Assembly (NCBI RefSeq): GCF_000745265.1
Contig: NZ_JQNN01000001.1
Span: 186,001-250,000, forward strand
DNA length: 64,000 nt
Source: Massilia sp. 9096
GTDB lineage: Bacteria > Pseudomonadota > Gammaproteobacteria > Burkholderiales > Burkholderiaceae_D
Direction of reading: 5' to 3'
Made by a program: the position numbers and the translations under genes. The notes under the pieces are model-generated. The model had not been told where the DNA came from. It saw nothing but the letters and a program-made list of their open reading frames with translations, and ran no database searches. Numbering within the stretch: position 1 is the first letter of the stretch; every line of letters starts with the position of its first letter. Positions 46,051 to 54,699 of the stretch are shown piece by piece.

Positions 46051-46067
46051 GGTATTTCAACTGGTAT
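46051..46067 (-). promoter_or_regulatory. Candidate NagR-type operator, distal copy
   Basis: GGTATTTCAACTGGTAT repeats the proximal operator motif 89 bp further upstream of the nag promoter. The spacing would suit looping or cooperative binding. Confidence 0.6.
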
Positions 46068-46183
46068 CGTAGAGCCGCGCTCTAGTGGTTGCCGCGCCCG
46101 TGCAGCATCGGTACGTGGCACGACCCTGGATGCACACGCAACGCGCTGCTTGTCGTTCATGGGCCGGCCCGGGCAAAGACCGT

Positions 46184-46864
46184 TCAAACCGGCCGCGCGG
46201 CGGCGATGCCGGCCACGATCAGGTCGATCCCGGCCAGGAAATCGGCGCGGTCGTCGTGTTGCGCCAGGCGTGCGGCGGCGGCGCGCGTGAAGGGAAAGGC
46301 GTGCGCATCGAGCGCCGACCATTGTCCGGCCACCTCGGCCAGGAAATCCTCGCGCACCAGCGCGTGCGTGCGCGCGAACTGCGCGTTGGCCGCGTTCTGG
46401 CCGGCCACGCCGAGTACGTAATGCAGCAGCGTGGAGGCCCCGGTCCACAGCGCATCGGGCGGCACGCCGAGCGCCTGCACCTGGCGCCCGATGCCTTCCA
46501 TGATGCGCACCATCGGCATCTTGCCGGGACTGCGCATCAGCGCCGCGCCGATCCAGGGGTGAAGGTCGAGCGCATCGAACAGCCCCAGGCCGATCGCGCG
46601 GATCGCCGCGCGCGCGGGCGCGCCCGCGCGCGCCTCGGCCAGCGTCGCGGCCACGATGGCGTCGCAGGCGGCGCCGACCAGGTCGTCCTTGTCGGCGACG
46701 TGCCAGTAGATCGCTCCGGCGCCGGTGGACAGCCGTTCCGCCAGGGCGCGGAAGGTCAGGCCGGCTTCGCCGCTCTCGTCCAGCAGCGCGATGGCGGTAT
46801 CGATGATGCGATCGCGCGAAAGCGACGATTCTCCCCGTTGGGTACGGCGTGTGTTGGTGACCAT
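46184..46864 (-). CDS. TetR-family repressor
   Basis: The product has about 226 aa from ATG 46864 (MVTNTRRTQRG); an in-frame ATG at 46879 is also possible. The N-terminal HTH is RDRIIDTAIALLDESGEAGLTFRALAERLSTGAGAIYWHVADKDDLV (about residues 18-64), with the tetracycline-repressor-style YWHV recognition-helix end. The C-terminal ligand domain (about 80-225) resembles the TetR_C group. It is divergent from the TetX-like monooxygenase gene, with a 19-bp palindrome between them. Repression of that gene, relieved by a small molecule, is the obvious model. Confidence 0.9.
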   Translation of the reverse strand: MVTNTRRTQRGESSLSRDRIIDTAIALLDESGEAGLTFRALAERLSTGAGAIYWHVADKDDLVGAACDAIVAATLAEARAGAPARAAIRAIGLGLFDALDLHPWIGAALMRSPGKMPMVRIMEGIGRQVQALGVPPDALWTGASTLLHYVLGVAGQNAANAQFARTHALVREDFLAEVAGQWSALDAHAFPFTRAAAARLAQHDDRADFLAGIDLIVAGIAAARPV

Positions 46865-46872
46865 GGCCCATC

Positions 46873-46901
46873 TTGACACGGATGAGAAGCTGTTTCAATA
46901 T
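46873..46901 (+). promoter_or_regulatory. Promoter of the TetX-like gene
   Basis: A perfect TTGACA (46873-46878) is 17 bp from CAATAT (46896-46901). The -10 match is moderate. The palindrome that follows overlaps the transcription start region. Confidence 0.55.
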
Positions 46902-46902
46902 G

Positions 46903-46921
46903 AATGGAACGCTGTTCCATT
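46903..46921. promoter_or_regulatory. Palindromic operator between tetR-like and tetX-like genes
   Basis: AATGGAACGCTGTTCCATT has perfect 8-bp arms and a 3-bp centre, the size of a typical TetR-family operator. It sits just downstream of the -10 of the monooxygenase and upstream of the repressor gene, so it could control both. Confidence 0.75.
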
Positions 46922-46941
46922 GAGGTCATCAAGGAGAAACC

Positions 46942-48102
46942 ATGGCACCATCGATCGCGATCATCGGCGCGGGACTGGGCGGTCTGATGCTGGCGCGCGT
47001 ACTGCTCGTCAACGGCATCGCCGCCACCATCTACGAAGCGGAGGCGTCCGCGCAGGCGCGTGCGCAGGGCGGGATGCTCGACATCCACGAATACGACGGC
47101 CAGCGCGCGCTGGCGGCGGCCGGTCTGCTCGACGAATTCCGCGCCATCGTCCACGCCGGCGGCCAGGCCACGCGCGTGCTCGACCGCCACGGCACCCTGT
47201 TGTTCGACCAGCCGGACGACGGCAAGGGTGGGCGGCCCGAGGTGCTGCGCGGCGAGCTGCGCCGCATCCTGCTCGAATCGCTGCCGCGCGGCGCGATCCA
47301 ATGGGGGCGCAAGCTCGCGAGCGCGACCCCGCTGGACGACGGCCGCCATGCGCTGGTCTTTTCCGACGGCACGCACGCGATGGTGGACCTGCTGGTGGGC
47401 GCCGACGGCGCCTGGTCGAAGGTGCGCCCGCTGGTGTCGGATGCGCAGCCGGTCTACGCCGGCACGGGCTTCATCGAGACCTGGATGTTCGACGTCGAGC
47501 GCCGCCATGCCGCCAGCGCGCAGGCGGCCGGCGGCGGCGCGCTGTTCGCGATGGCGCCCGGGCAGGGCATCTTCGCGCACCGCGAGCCGGACGGCGTGCT
47601 GCATGCCTACCTGGCGCTGAACCGGCCGCTCGCGTGGTTCGACGCCATCGATTTCGGCGATGCGGTGTCGGCCCGCGCGCAGCTTGACGCCGAATTTGCG
47701 GACTGGGCGCCGCCGCTGCGCGCGTTCATCACCGACAGCGACAGCAGCCTGGTCCCGCGCCCCATCCATGCGCTGCCGATCGGACACCGCTGGCCGCGCG
47801 TGCCGGGCGTGACGCTGCTCGGCGATGCGGCCCACCTGATGCCGCCGTCCGGCGACGGCGCCAACCTGGCGATGCTCGACGGCGCCGCGCTGGCGCAGGC
47901 AATCGCCGCGCACCCGGGCAAGCTCGAAGCCGCGCTGAGCGAATATGAAGCCGCGCTGTGCCCACGCGCCACCGCCGCGGCCGAGGGCGCCGTCGAGGTG
48001 TTCGACGCCTGCTTCGGGGCACGTGCGCCGGACAGCCTGCTTGAATTCTTTGCACGGTCGGAGGACCGCCCAGCGCAGTCCCCCAATGTCGGCGCGACGT
48101 AA
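46942..48102 (+). CDS. FAD-dependent monooxygenase, TetX-like
   Basis: This 386-aa class A flavoprotein monooxygenase has the FAD/NADPH motif IIGAGLGGLMLA (about residues 7-18) and a DG-like motif in LVGADGAWSKVRPLV (about 151-165). GDAAHLMPPSGDGANLAMLDG (about 294-314) is the second FAD motif. The layout (GGMLDIHEYDGQRALAAAGLLDEF, LRGELRRILLESLP, the GDAAHLMPP loop) closely follows TetX-type tetracycline-inactivating enzymes. Many unselected relatives act on other polyketide-like or aromatic substrates. AAGGAG precedes the ATG. Divergent pairing with a TetR repressor is consistent with inducible detoxification. Confidence 0.9.
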   Translation: MAPSIAIIGAGLGGLMLARVLLVNGIAATIYEAEASAQARAQGGMLDIHEYDGQRALAAAGLLDEFRAIVHAGGQATRVLDRHGTLLFDQPDDGKGGRPEVLRGELRRILLESLPRGAIQWGRKLASATPLDDGRHALVFSDGTHAMVDLLVGADGAWSKVRPLVSDAQPVYAGTGFIETWMFDVERRHAASAQAAGGGALFAMAPGQGIFAHREPDGVLHAYLALNRPLAWFDAIDFGDAVSARAQLDAEFADWAPPLRAFITDSDSSLVPRPIHALPIGHRWPRVPGVTLLGDAAHLMPPSGDGANLAMLDGAALAQAIAAHPGKLEAALSEYEAALCPRATAAAEGAVEVFDACFGARAPDSLLEFFARSEDRPAQSPNVGAT

Positions 48103-48221
48103 TCTGTGTCACAGCATCGGTGCGCGATCTGGACGCGGGTGGTGGGCAGCTTGTTGCAAACCATTAACGATATATGGACGGCAACGGACGGCGGGGGTAA
48201 GCTTGCTGGATCATTAGCTCT

Positions 48222-48965
48222 TTGACCACGGAGGTGCGCAAGGACATCGACAACGGCGACTGCAAGGGCGCGGTGGCGGCCCTCAACCGGGGCCTGGCGG
48301 CGCACTATCCGGAAATGCAGCTGCTGGCCGGCAGCCTGTACGAAAACGGCGTGTGCCTGAAGCCCAGCTGGGACCGCGCGATCAACTTCTACACGCAAGC
48401 CTACAAGAATGGGCAGGAGGAGGCCGGCTACCGCCTGGCCGCCGGTTTCGCCGCGCCGGAGCGGTCCGACGTCGCCTCGGCGCTGTGGTGGGCCAGCCGC
48501 GTCAAGCTCAATTACGGCGGGTGCGTGCCGACCGGGGACGCCGCCAACGATCCCGACAAGTTCCTGGCTGACGTGAAGACCTGGTCGGACGAGCGCATCG
48601 GCATCTGCGCCTACGAGGTCGGCGTCATGGCCACCATCGCCGCCGAAGTCCTGTATCCGGTTCAGGCCAGCCAGTGGTCCACGGACGGCAAAGTGCTGAT
48701 CACGTTCAAGCCGGCCGTGCCGCGGGTCGACCTGACCCTGAACGGCACCGAAACCCACGCGTTGTACGGCGTGTTCAACGGCGACCGGCTGTGGGAGCAG
48801 GACGACCGCGCCGCCGGAAAGGCCTTCATCAAAAGCGTGCGTACGGTGGCCGATCGGGCGCTCAAGCGCTACCCCAAGCCGGACGGCATCCGGTCCGACT
48901 TGCCCGACGTGTGCTTCGAGATGCGCTTCGGGATGACGGACGCGAACCTGCCGCATTTCCACTGA
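48222..48965 (+). CDS. Sel1-like repeat protein, probably missing its N-terminus
   Basis: The 247-aa frame starts at a weak TTG without a ribosome site. A GTG at 48234 is the alternative, but GGAGG directly abuts it. It opens mid-domain (EVRKDIDNGDCKGAVAALNRG), with no signal peptide although its Cys pattern (DC, VC, GGC, IC, VC) suggests a periplasmic location. A Sel1-like unit follows (LLAGSLYENGVCLKPSWDRAINFYTQAYKNGQEEAGYRLAAGFA). The C-terminal half has a TonB-like C-terminal or beta-rich look (KVLITFKPAVPRVDLTLNG). An in-frame stop lies 24 bp before the TTG. Possible 5' truncation. Confidence 0.6.
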   Translation: MTTEVRKDIDNGDCKGAVAALNRGLAAHYPEMQLLAGSLYENGVCLKPSWDRAINFYTQAYKNGQEEAGYRLAAGFAAPERSDVASALWWASRVKLNYGGCVPTGDAANDPDKFLADVKTWSDERIGICAYEVGVMATIAAEVLYPVQASQWSTDGKVLITFKPAVPRVDLTLNGTETHALYGVFNGDRLWEQDDRAAGKAFIKSVRTVADRALKRYPKPDGIRSDLPDVCFEMRFGMTDANLPHFH

Positions 48966-48977
48966 ACCGCGCCGCGT

Positions 48978-49298
48978 TCATTCCCCGGTGTCGTCGGCGC
49001 CGCCCAGCCAATCGCGCCCGCCGGCCTTGAGCGCGGCCTCGATCACCTCGGGCGCAAGGCTGTAGACCGTCGCCCAGGTGGCGCGGCCGTCGGCGGCATT
49101 CGATGGGAAGCTGGCGGTCTCTATCGGCCAGTGGTACTTGCGCTTGAGGGCGCGGACGATCGCGGCCAGCGTGATGCGGCCGCGCAGCGGTTCGGCCCCG
49201 GCCTGATCCTGATTGGACAACAGGACCGCCAGGACGGCGCCGCGGGCCGTGCGCCGGCCGGGGAAGAGGGGAAGTTTTTTGGTCGATGTGCGTGGCAT
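48978..49298 (-). CDS. Uncharacterised 106-aa protein
   Basis: A basic N-terminus (MPRTSTKKLPLFPGRRTARG) precedes a compact domain with AVLAVLLSNQDQAGAEPLRGRITLAAIVRALKRKYHWPIETASF. The spacing of helices and a following strand-turn-strand (ATWATVYSLAPEVIEAAL) would suit a winged-helix fold, but no family is recognised. It converges with the Sel1-like gene (12 bp) and lies upstream of nothing obvious. Confidence 0.65.
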   Translation of the reverse strand: MPRTSTKKLPLFPGRRTARGAVLAVLLSNQDQAGAEPLRGRITLAAIVRALKRKYHWPIETASFPSNAADGRATWATVYSLAPEVIEAALKAGGRDWLGGADDTGE

Positions 49299-49332
49299 GC
49301 GGCCATTCTAGCCGCAGCCACGCAGCGCCGGG

Positions 49333-50220
49333 TCACGCTGCTTGCAGGGCGGCGATGCGTTCCTCGGTCGACGGGTGGCTGGCAAACAGCGAGGCCACGC
49401 CGCCGCCCGCGATGCCGGCCGCCGTCATGTTCTTCGGCAGGCTTTCAGGGCCATTCGCAGCATGCGCCAGGCCGTCCAGGCGGCGCAGCGCGGCGATCAT
49501 CGGACGCGCCGTGCCGAGCAGCTGGGCGGCGCCGCGGTCGGCGCGGAACTCGCGGCGGCGCGAGAAGTACATGACGATGATGCTGGCCAGGACGCCGAAC
49601 AGCAGCTCGCAGACCAGCGCCGTGATGCCGTAGGCCAGGCCGGGACCGGCGGACTCGTTCTCGTCGCGGCGCAGGAACTGGTCGACGAAATAGGCCACCA
49701 CGCGCGCCAGGAAGATCACGAAAGTGTTCACCACGCCCTGGATCAGTGTCAGGGTCACCATGTCGCCGTTGGCCACGTGCGAGACTTCGTGCGCCAGCAC
49801 CGCTTCGACTTCATCGTGCGTCATCGATTGCAGCAGGCCGGTCGACACCGCGACCAGCGACGAATTTTTCGTGGCGCCGGTCGCGAAGGCGTTCGGCGCG
49901 CCTTCGTAGATCGCGACTTCCGGCATCGCGATGCCGGCGCGCCGGGCCTGCGCAGCCACGGTGTGCATCAGCCAGGCTTCGGTCGCGTTGGCCGGCTGCT
50001 CGATTACGCGCGCGCCGGTGGTCCATTTGGCGATCGGCTTGGACAGCCACAGCGAAATGAAGGCGCCGCCGAAGCCCATCAGGCCGGCGAAGGCGAGCAG
50101 CATGCCCAGGTGCAGGCCGCGTGCGGTGAGGTAATGGTTCACCCCCAGCAGGCTGGCCGACACGCTCAGCACGAGCATGATGGCCAGGTTGGTGGCGAGG
50201 AAAAGAAGGACGCGTTTCAT
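49333..50220 (-). CDS. htpX: Membrane zinc protease HtpX
   Basis: This 295-aa inner-membrane M48 metalloprotease degrades misfolded membrane proteins alongside FtsH. It has two N-terminal helices ([47 protein letters not shown]). The zinc motif is HEVSH (H144, E145, H148) in [14 protein letters not shown]. Two further helices follow, then the distal Glu in [17 protein letters not shown]. At full length it matches E. coli HtpX. A striking palindrome at 50324-50342 lies about 105 bp upstream in the divergent promoter region. Confidence 0.95.
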   Translation of the reverse strand: MKRVLLFLATNLAIMLVLSVSASLLGVNHYLTARGLHLGMLLAFAGLMGFGGAFISLWLSKPIAKWTTGARVIEQPANATEAWLMHTVAAQARRAGIAMPEVAIYEGAPNAFATGATKNSSLVAVSTGLLQSMTHDEVEAVLAHEVSHVANGDMVTLTLIQGVVNTFVIFLARVVAYFVDQFLRRDENESAGPGLAYGITALVCELLFGVLASIIVMYFSRRREFRADRGAAQLLGTARPMIAALRRLDGLAHAANGPESLPKNMTAAGIAGGGVASLFASHPSTEERIAALQAA

Positions 50221-50323
50221 GATTGGACTCCGTCAAAATGCGATGCGGTCGAATGGCCGCATTTCTATGACGGTAGGATAGGGCAGAGCGGGGATCGGAA
50301 AAAGCGAAGTTTTTGGAAGATTA

Positions 50324-50342
50324 ACTTCGTAATTTACGAAGT
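50324..50342. promoter_or_regulatory. 19-bp perfect palindrome in the htpX upstream region
   Basis: ACTTCGTAATTTACGAAGT has 8-bp perfect arms. A further related half-site, GCGAAGTT, lies at about 50304. It is between divergent htpX and a small membrane protein gene and could regulate either. Confidence 0.6.
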
Positions 50343-50461
50343 CATCGTTGAGGCGTGCTTTCCTTCCTTGCTTTCCGGTCGACCCTATCCATACACTGGC
50401 GCCGGCGCGCCGGCTTTCTTAATGGCTGGCGCCGCTTTCGTTCATTGGATTGGAGTCGTGC

Positions 50462-50716
50462 ATGCTGGATGTACCCAGGTTGTTGATGGTGGTGGGTGGT
50501 CTCGGACTGGCGCTGATTGGCGTGCGGCGCAAGGACCGCGTGGAAATCGGGCTCGGCCTTTGTTTCATCGGCAGCGCACTGGCCGGCCAGCTGGCGATGT
50601 CGAACGAGATCTATGCCTGGATTCAGTTGCTGTTCGTGATCGGGATGGCGGTGCTGCTGGTGGTGAAATTACGGGCTTCGAAAAAACGGAATCGGGATGA
50701 TGGGAATGTGAAATAG
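50462..50716 (+). CDS. Small membrane protein (84 aa)
   Basis: The ATG at 50462 (MLDVPRLLMVVGGLGLALIGVRRKDRVEIGLGLCFIGSALAGQLAMSN) is preferred; the frame opens at a TTG 12 bp earlier. Three hydrophobic helices alternate with short charged loops, and the tail is basic (KLRASKKRNRDDGNVK). No family is recognised. It is divergent from htpX and ends before a shared terminator. Confidence 0.65.
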   Translation: MLDVPRLLMVVGGLGLALIGVRRKDRVEIGLGLCFIGSALAGQLAMSNEIYAWIQLLFVIGMAVLLVVKLRASKKRNRDDGNVK

Positions 50717-50791
50717 CGGGCGAGACATGACTCGCAACCGGAAGTGACGTGTCCGGTGGCCGATGTCCGCCATCGGCTGACGCCGGATGGC

Positions 50792-50841
50792 GTGCAGCAG
50801 CCCTGGCGGCGTACCGGCGGCGCCGGCCGAAGCTGCTGCAC
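50792..50841. terminator. Bidirectional terminator
   Basis: GTGCAGCAGC (50792-50801) pairs with GCTGCTGCAC (50832-50841), with further GC pairing inside. It lies between the convergent small membrane protein and cytochrome c genes. Confidence 0.65.
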
Positions 50842-50861
50842 CTTTGCTTGCAGCCGGAAGC

Positions 50862-52196
50862 TTAGCGCTGCGGCTCAGGCGTGGCGCCGTCTGCCGTCTT
50901 CTTCGGCAGCGCCTTGCGGATCTTCGCCACCATCGATGCGGTCACCGCGGGCGCGTGGTTTCCCCAACTGCCGCGCACGAAAGTGAGTACGCTGGCCACC
51001 TCCGCGTCCGACAGCCGCGCTCCGAACGCGGGCATGGCGAATTCCGTCGGCGCCGTCGTCGTGCCCGGCATTGCGCCGCCTTGCAGGACGATGCTGATCA
51101 ACGAACTCGGGTCGTTCGCATTGACGGTCGGGCTGAGCGCCAGCGTGGGGAAGGTTTCCTTGTAACCCTTGCCGCTGGTGCGATGGCAGGCTGCGCAATT
51201 ATTCAGGAAGTCGAGCGCGCCTTCGCTTTTGTCGGCGCCCGTGCGGAGTGCCTGGTAGGTGGCGTTGCTGTAGGCCGGCGCGGTTTGCCCGGCCTGCACG
51301 GGCTTGAGCGTCTTCAGGTAGCTCGCGATCGCATGGAGGTCGGCGTCGCTCAGGTGCTGGGTGCTGTTTGCCACCACGTCGGCCATGCCGCCGAAGGCCG
51401 CCGAGTGGCCGTTGCGGCCACTCTTGAGGAACTGCACGATGTCCTGCTCCGACCAGGCGCCGAGGCCATCGCGCACGTCGCCGCGCAGGTTGTTGGCGAG
51501 GTATCCGTCGACGATAGCGCCGGCCAGGAAGTCGCTGCTCGAATCGGTGAGCGATTTTTCCTGCAGCGTCACGCCGCGCGGCGTATGGCAGGCACCGCAG
51601 TGGCCGAGACCTTCGACCAGGTAACGGCCGCGTGCGACCTGGTCGGCGGCGGCCGGTTGCGGCGCGCTTGGCGCCACCGCCGGCGCGAACTTGGCGCGCC
51701 AGACGCGCAGCGGCCAGCGCATCGACAGCGGCCACGGGATGCCCACGGCGCGGTTGGGTGTCGGCTGGGCCGCGACGCCGTGCATGAAATAGGCGTACAG
51801 CGCCTGCACGTCGGCCGGCTGCAATTTTGCATAGGACGGGTAGGGCATCGCCGGGTACAGCGAGACGCCGTCCTTGCGCACGCCATGGCGCAGGGCCTGG
51901 TCGAAATCGGCCAGCGTGTAATCGCCGATGCCGTGCGCCTTGTCCGGCGTGATGTTGCTCGAGTAGACCGTGCCGATCGGCGTGGCCAGCGCCAGACCGC
52001 CCGCGAACGGCTTGCCGCCGGCGGTCGTGTGACAGGCGATGCAGTCGCCGGCGCGCGCCAGGTAGGCGCCGCGCTGGACGAGTTGCGGGTCGGCGCCGGC
52101 GGCGACATCGGCGGCGCGGCTGGCGCTTGCCCCGAATACGAGTGCCAGCGCCGCGGCGGTCATTGCGATTCGTTTCATCGGATTCATGTTCGTCAT
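50862..52196 (-). CDS. Triheme cytochrome c subunit of a GMC-type dehydrogenase
   Basis: This 444-aa exported protein has a signal peptide (MKRIAMTAAALALVFGASASRA, cleavage about residue 28). It carries three CxxCH heme sites: CIACH (residues 52-56), CGACH (about 200) and CAACH (about 335). Alcohol/gluconate dehydrogenase cytochromes of this type pass electrons from a flavin or PQQ subunit to ubiquinone or a terminal oxidase in the periplasm. The ATG overlaps the TGA of the flavoprotein gene (ATGA), which fixes the start and supports one complex. Confidence 0.93.
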   Translation of the reverse strand: MTNMNPMKRIAMTAAALALVFGASASRAADVAAGADPQLVQRGAYLARAGDCIACHTTAGGKPFAGGLALATPIGTVYSSNITPDKAHGIGDYTLADFDQALRHGVRKDGVSLYPAMPYPSYAKLQPADVQALYAYFMHGVAAQPTPNRAVGIPWPLSMRWPLRVWRAKFAPAVAPSAPQPAAADQVARGRYLVEGLGHCGACHTPRGVTLQEKSLTDSSSDFLAGAIVDGYLANNLRGDVRDGLGAWSEQDIVQFLKSGRNGHSAAFGGMADVVANSTQHLSDADLHAIASYLKTLKPVQAGQTAPAYSNATYQALRTGADKSEGALDFLNNCAACHRTSGKGYKETFPTLALSPTVNANDPSSLISIVLQGGAMPGTTTAPTEFAMPAFGARLSDAEVASVLTFVRGSWGNHAPAVTASMVAKIRKALPKKTADGATPEPQR

Positions 52197-53968
52197 GCCT
52201 GCACCAGCGGACCCGGGTTTTTCAGATACTGCTCGCGGATGGCTTTCGCCGACCAGTAGGCCAGGGCGGCGAGCAGGCCGGTCGGGTTGTAGCCCATGTT
52301 CTGCGGGAAGGCGCAGGCGCCGTAGACGAACAGGTTGGGCACGTCCCAGCTCTGCAGGTAACGGTTGACCACACTGTTGCTCGGGTTCGTGCCCATGATC
52401 GCGCCACCGGTGAGGTGGGTCGATTGGTAGGGACGGGTGTCGTACAGCTTGCCGCGCTTGAGCACCGACTTGAACACGTTTTCGGCGTTCATCGCGTGGC
52501 CGACGGCTTCCATCTTGCCGCTGACGTGCTCCATCATGTTGAATTCGTTCTCGTGCCAGTTGAAGGTCATGCGCAGCAGCGGCTGGCCGTTGCTGTCACG
52601 GTAGGTCGGGTCGAGCGACAGGTAGGCGTCGCGGTAGGCCATGACGGTGCCGGACAGGGCGACGGTCAGGTAGCGCTGGTAGGTGTCCTGGATGGCGGCC
52701 TTCCATTCGGTGCCCCAGGTCGCGCTGCCGGGCGGGGTGGGCGCTTGCTTGATGGGGCGGCCGCCGGTACGGATGTGACGTACGCTCGCACCGCCGAGGA
52801 AGCCGAGCGGGCCATGGTCGAACTGGTCGCCGTTCAGGTCGTCCATGGCGACGCCGCCGGCGCCCGAGCCGATGAAGGGATTCAGTTCCGTGCCCTTCGG
52901 CAGCAGGACGTTCATCGCACCCTGGAACTGGTACGCCAGGTTCTTGCCGACGACGCCTTCGCCGCTGACCGGATCGTAGGGCTTGCCGATACCGGACAGC
53001 AGCAACAGGCGCACGTTATGCATCTGGAACGCGGTCAGCAGCACCAGGTCCGCCGGCTGTTCCACCTCGCGTCCCTGGGCGTCGATGTAGGTCACGCCGG
53101 TGGCGCGCTTGCCGGAGGCATCGAGGTTGACCTTGATGACCGTCGCGTGGGTGCGCAGCTCGAAGTTCGGCTTTTTCGTCAGTACCGGCAGGATCGTCGT
53201 CTGCGGCGATGCCTTGGCATACATGTAGCAGCCAAAATCCTCGCAGAAGCCGCAGAAGTTGCAAGGGCCGAGACGCACGCCATACTGGTTCGTGTAGGGC
53301 TGGGACGCGTTGGCCGCCGGCGCGGGAAAGGGGTGGAAGCCGACGTCGCGCATCGCCTTCGCGACCATCGTCGCGCCGTAGTTGTAGGGCAGCGGCGGCA
53401 GCGGAAACTCGGCGCTGCGCGCGCCTTCGAGCGGATTGCCGCCGTCAACGATCTTGCCGTTGATGTTGCCGGCCTTGCCGGACGCGCCCATCATCTGCTC
53501 GACGGTGGTATAGAACGGTTCCAGTTCGGCATAGGTCACGCCGTGGTCCTGGATCGTCATCTCCTTCGGGATGAAGTTCTTGCCGTAGCGGTGCTCGTAG
53601 TGGCTGCGCAGTTCCAGCTCTTCCGGCAGGTTGCGGTAGATCATGCCGTTCCAGTGGAAGCCGGCGCCGCCGACGCTATTACCCAGAAGAAAAGATCCGT
53701 GCTGGCGGTAGGGAACGGCCACGTCGTTGATGCCGTGGCGGACCGTCACGGTCTCGCGCGACAGATCCTGGTAGAGGGCGCCGCGCACGCCGTACTTGAG
53801 TTCGTCGACTGCCTTCGGGTAGGGCGTGTCGCGGTCGGTGTCGCGCGGTCCGCCGCGTTCCAGCGCCAGCACGTGCAGGCCCTGTTCGGTGAGTTCCTGC
53901 GCCAGGATGGCGCCGGTCCAGCCGAAGCCGACGGTAACGACGTCGACTTTTTCTTTTTTGATCGCCAT
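52193..53968 (-). CDS. GMC-family FAD dehydrogenase large subunit (gluconate 2-dehydrogenase type)
   Basis: I chose the ATG at 53968, 2 bp after the small-subunit stop. The 591-aa flavoprotein has the FAD motif VTVGFGWTGAILAQELTEQG (about residues 11-30). It has a cysteine cluster CNFCGFCEDFGCYMY near residue 235 that could hold an iron-sulfur cluster, and the C-terminal GMC segment HLTGGAIMGTNPSNSVVNRYLQSWDVPNLFVYGACAFPQN. It oxidises a sugar acid or polyol in the periplasm. Export probably occurs with the TAT-signal small subunit, as it has no signal itself. It belongs to a three-gene operon. Confidence 0.92.
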   Translation of the reverse strand: MAIKKEKVDVVTVGFGWTGAILAQELTEQGLHVLALERGGPRDTDRDTPYPKAVDELKYGVRGALYQDLSRETVTVRHGINDVAVPYRQHGSFLLGNSVGGAGFHWNGMIYRNLPEELELRSHYEHRYGKNFIPKEMTIQDHGVTYAELEPFYTTVEQMMGASGKAGNINGKIVDGGNPLEGARSAEFPLPPLPYNYGATMVAKAMRDVGFHPFPAPAANASQPYTNQYGVRLGPCNFCGFCEDFGCYMYAKASPQTTILPVLTKKPNFELRTHATVIKVNLDASGKRATGVTYIDAQGREVEQPADLVLLTAFQMHNVRLLLLSGIGKPYDPVSGEGVVGKNLAYQFQGAMNVLLPKGTELNPFIGSGAGGVAMDDLNGDQFDHGPLGFLGGASVRHIRTGGRPIKQAPTPPGSATWGTEWKAAIQDTYQRYLTVALSGTVMAYRDAYLSLDPTYRDSNGQPLLRMTFNWHENEFNMMEHVSGKMEAVGHAMNAENVFKSVLKRGKLYDTRPYQSTHLTGGAIMGTNPSNSVVNRYLQSWDVPNLFVYGACAFPQNMGYNPTGLLAALAYWSAKAIREQYLKNPGPLVQA

Positions 53969-53970
53969 GT

Positions 53971-54699
53971 TCAGCCTTTTGCTCCGGAAATCGAAACGGG
54001 GCCGTACGGATACTTGGCGCCATGTTGCTCCACCCAGTCGGCGTAGTCGGCGCGTGCGCCGGGGAAACCGAGCATTTTCCAGCCAGCCATGTGCTGGTTG
54101 CCGCCGTAGATCGGATCGGCAAAGTAACCTTCCTTGGTGTTGGTCAGCAGGAAGCTGAAGAAGGTCTTGGCGGGCAAGGTGTCGAACTTGATGGTCGCCT
54201 TGTCCATGCCTTTCAGCACTTCGGCGCGCTTGTCCTTGTCGAGTTCGGCAAACGGCTTGCCATACTGCTTGCGGCACCAGTCGTCGCAGGCCGCGATGCC
54301 GTGACGGTAGATATCGCGCGGCGCCAGGCTGAGCTGGTAGCCGAGTTCCGGGACTTGGTCCGTGTGGAAAGGACCTTGCATGTACCATAGTTTGCCGAAA
54401 CCATATTCGGTTTGCATCTGCCGGTCGATGAATTCGGGCACGCCGGTCTCGATCGCGCCCGCGCCGAACTGGTCGGAAGGAATGAGCAGGTCGACGGCTT
54501 TAAGCACAAAGGCCCATTCCTCTTTGTTGAAGTAGGAAGGCTCGTATTGACGAGCGCCGGCCTGGCTGGCCTGATGGGCCGGCGCACAGCCGGACAAGCT
54601 TGCCGTCGAGGCGGCGCCACCGACGGCTGTCGCCGGAACGATGGAGAAGACCTGCCGCAGGAAACGGCGGCGAGGTACGGGCTTCGGGTCTTGGGACAT
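53971..54699 (-). CDS. Gluconate 2-dehydrogenase subunit 3-like protein with TAT signal
   Basis: The start at 54699 gives MSQDPKPVPRRRFLRQVFSIVPATAVGGAAST, a twin-arginine signal (RRRFLRQ) that carries the folded flavoprotein partner across the membrane. A Cys follows the hydrophobic region (SLSGCAPAH), so lipidation is possible. The 242-aa body has the subunit-3 family pattern (ALKAVDLLIPSDQFGAG, ETGVPEFIDRQM, FFSFLLTNTKEGYFADPIYGGN). It is first in the operon, immediately upstream of the GMC subunit. Confidence 0.88.
   Translation of the reverse strand: MSQDPKPVPRRRFLRQVFSIVPATAVGGAASTASLSGCAPAHQASQAGARQYEPSYFNKEEWAFVLKAVDLLIPSDQFGAGAIETGVPEFIDRQMQTEYGFGKLWYMQGPFHTDQVPELGYQLSLAPRDIYRHGIAACDDWCRKQYGKPFAELDKDKRAEVLKGMDKATIKFDTLPAKTFFSFLLTNTKEGYFADPIYGGNQHMAGWKMLGFPGARADYADWVEQHGAKYPYGPVSISGAKG

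Noticed and set aside
46114..46135. A TGGCACG sequence suggesting a sigma54 promoter
   Set aside because: The -12 element reads TGGATGC instead of TTGC and no downstream gene fits.
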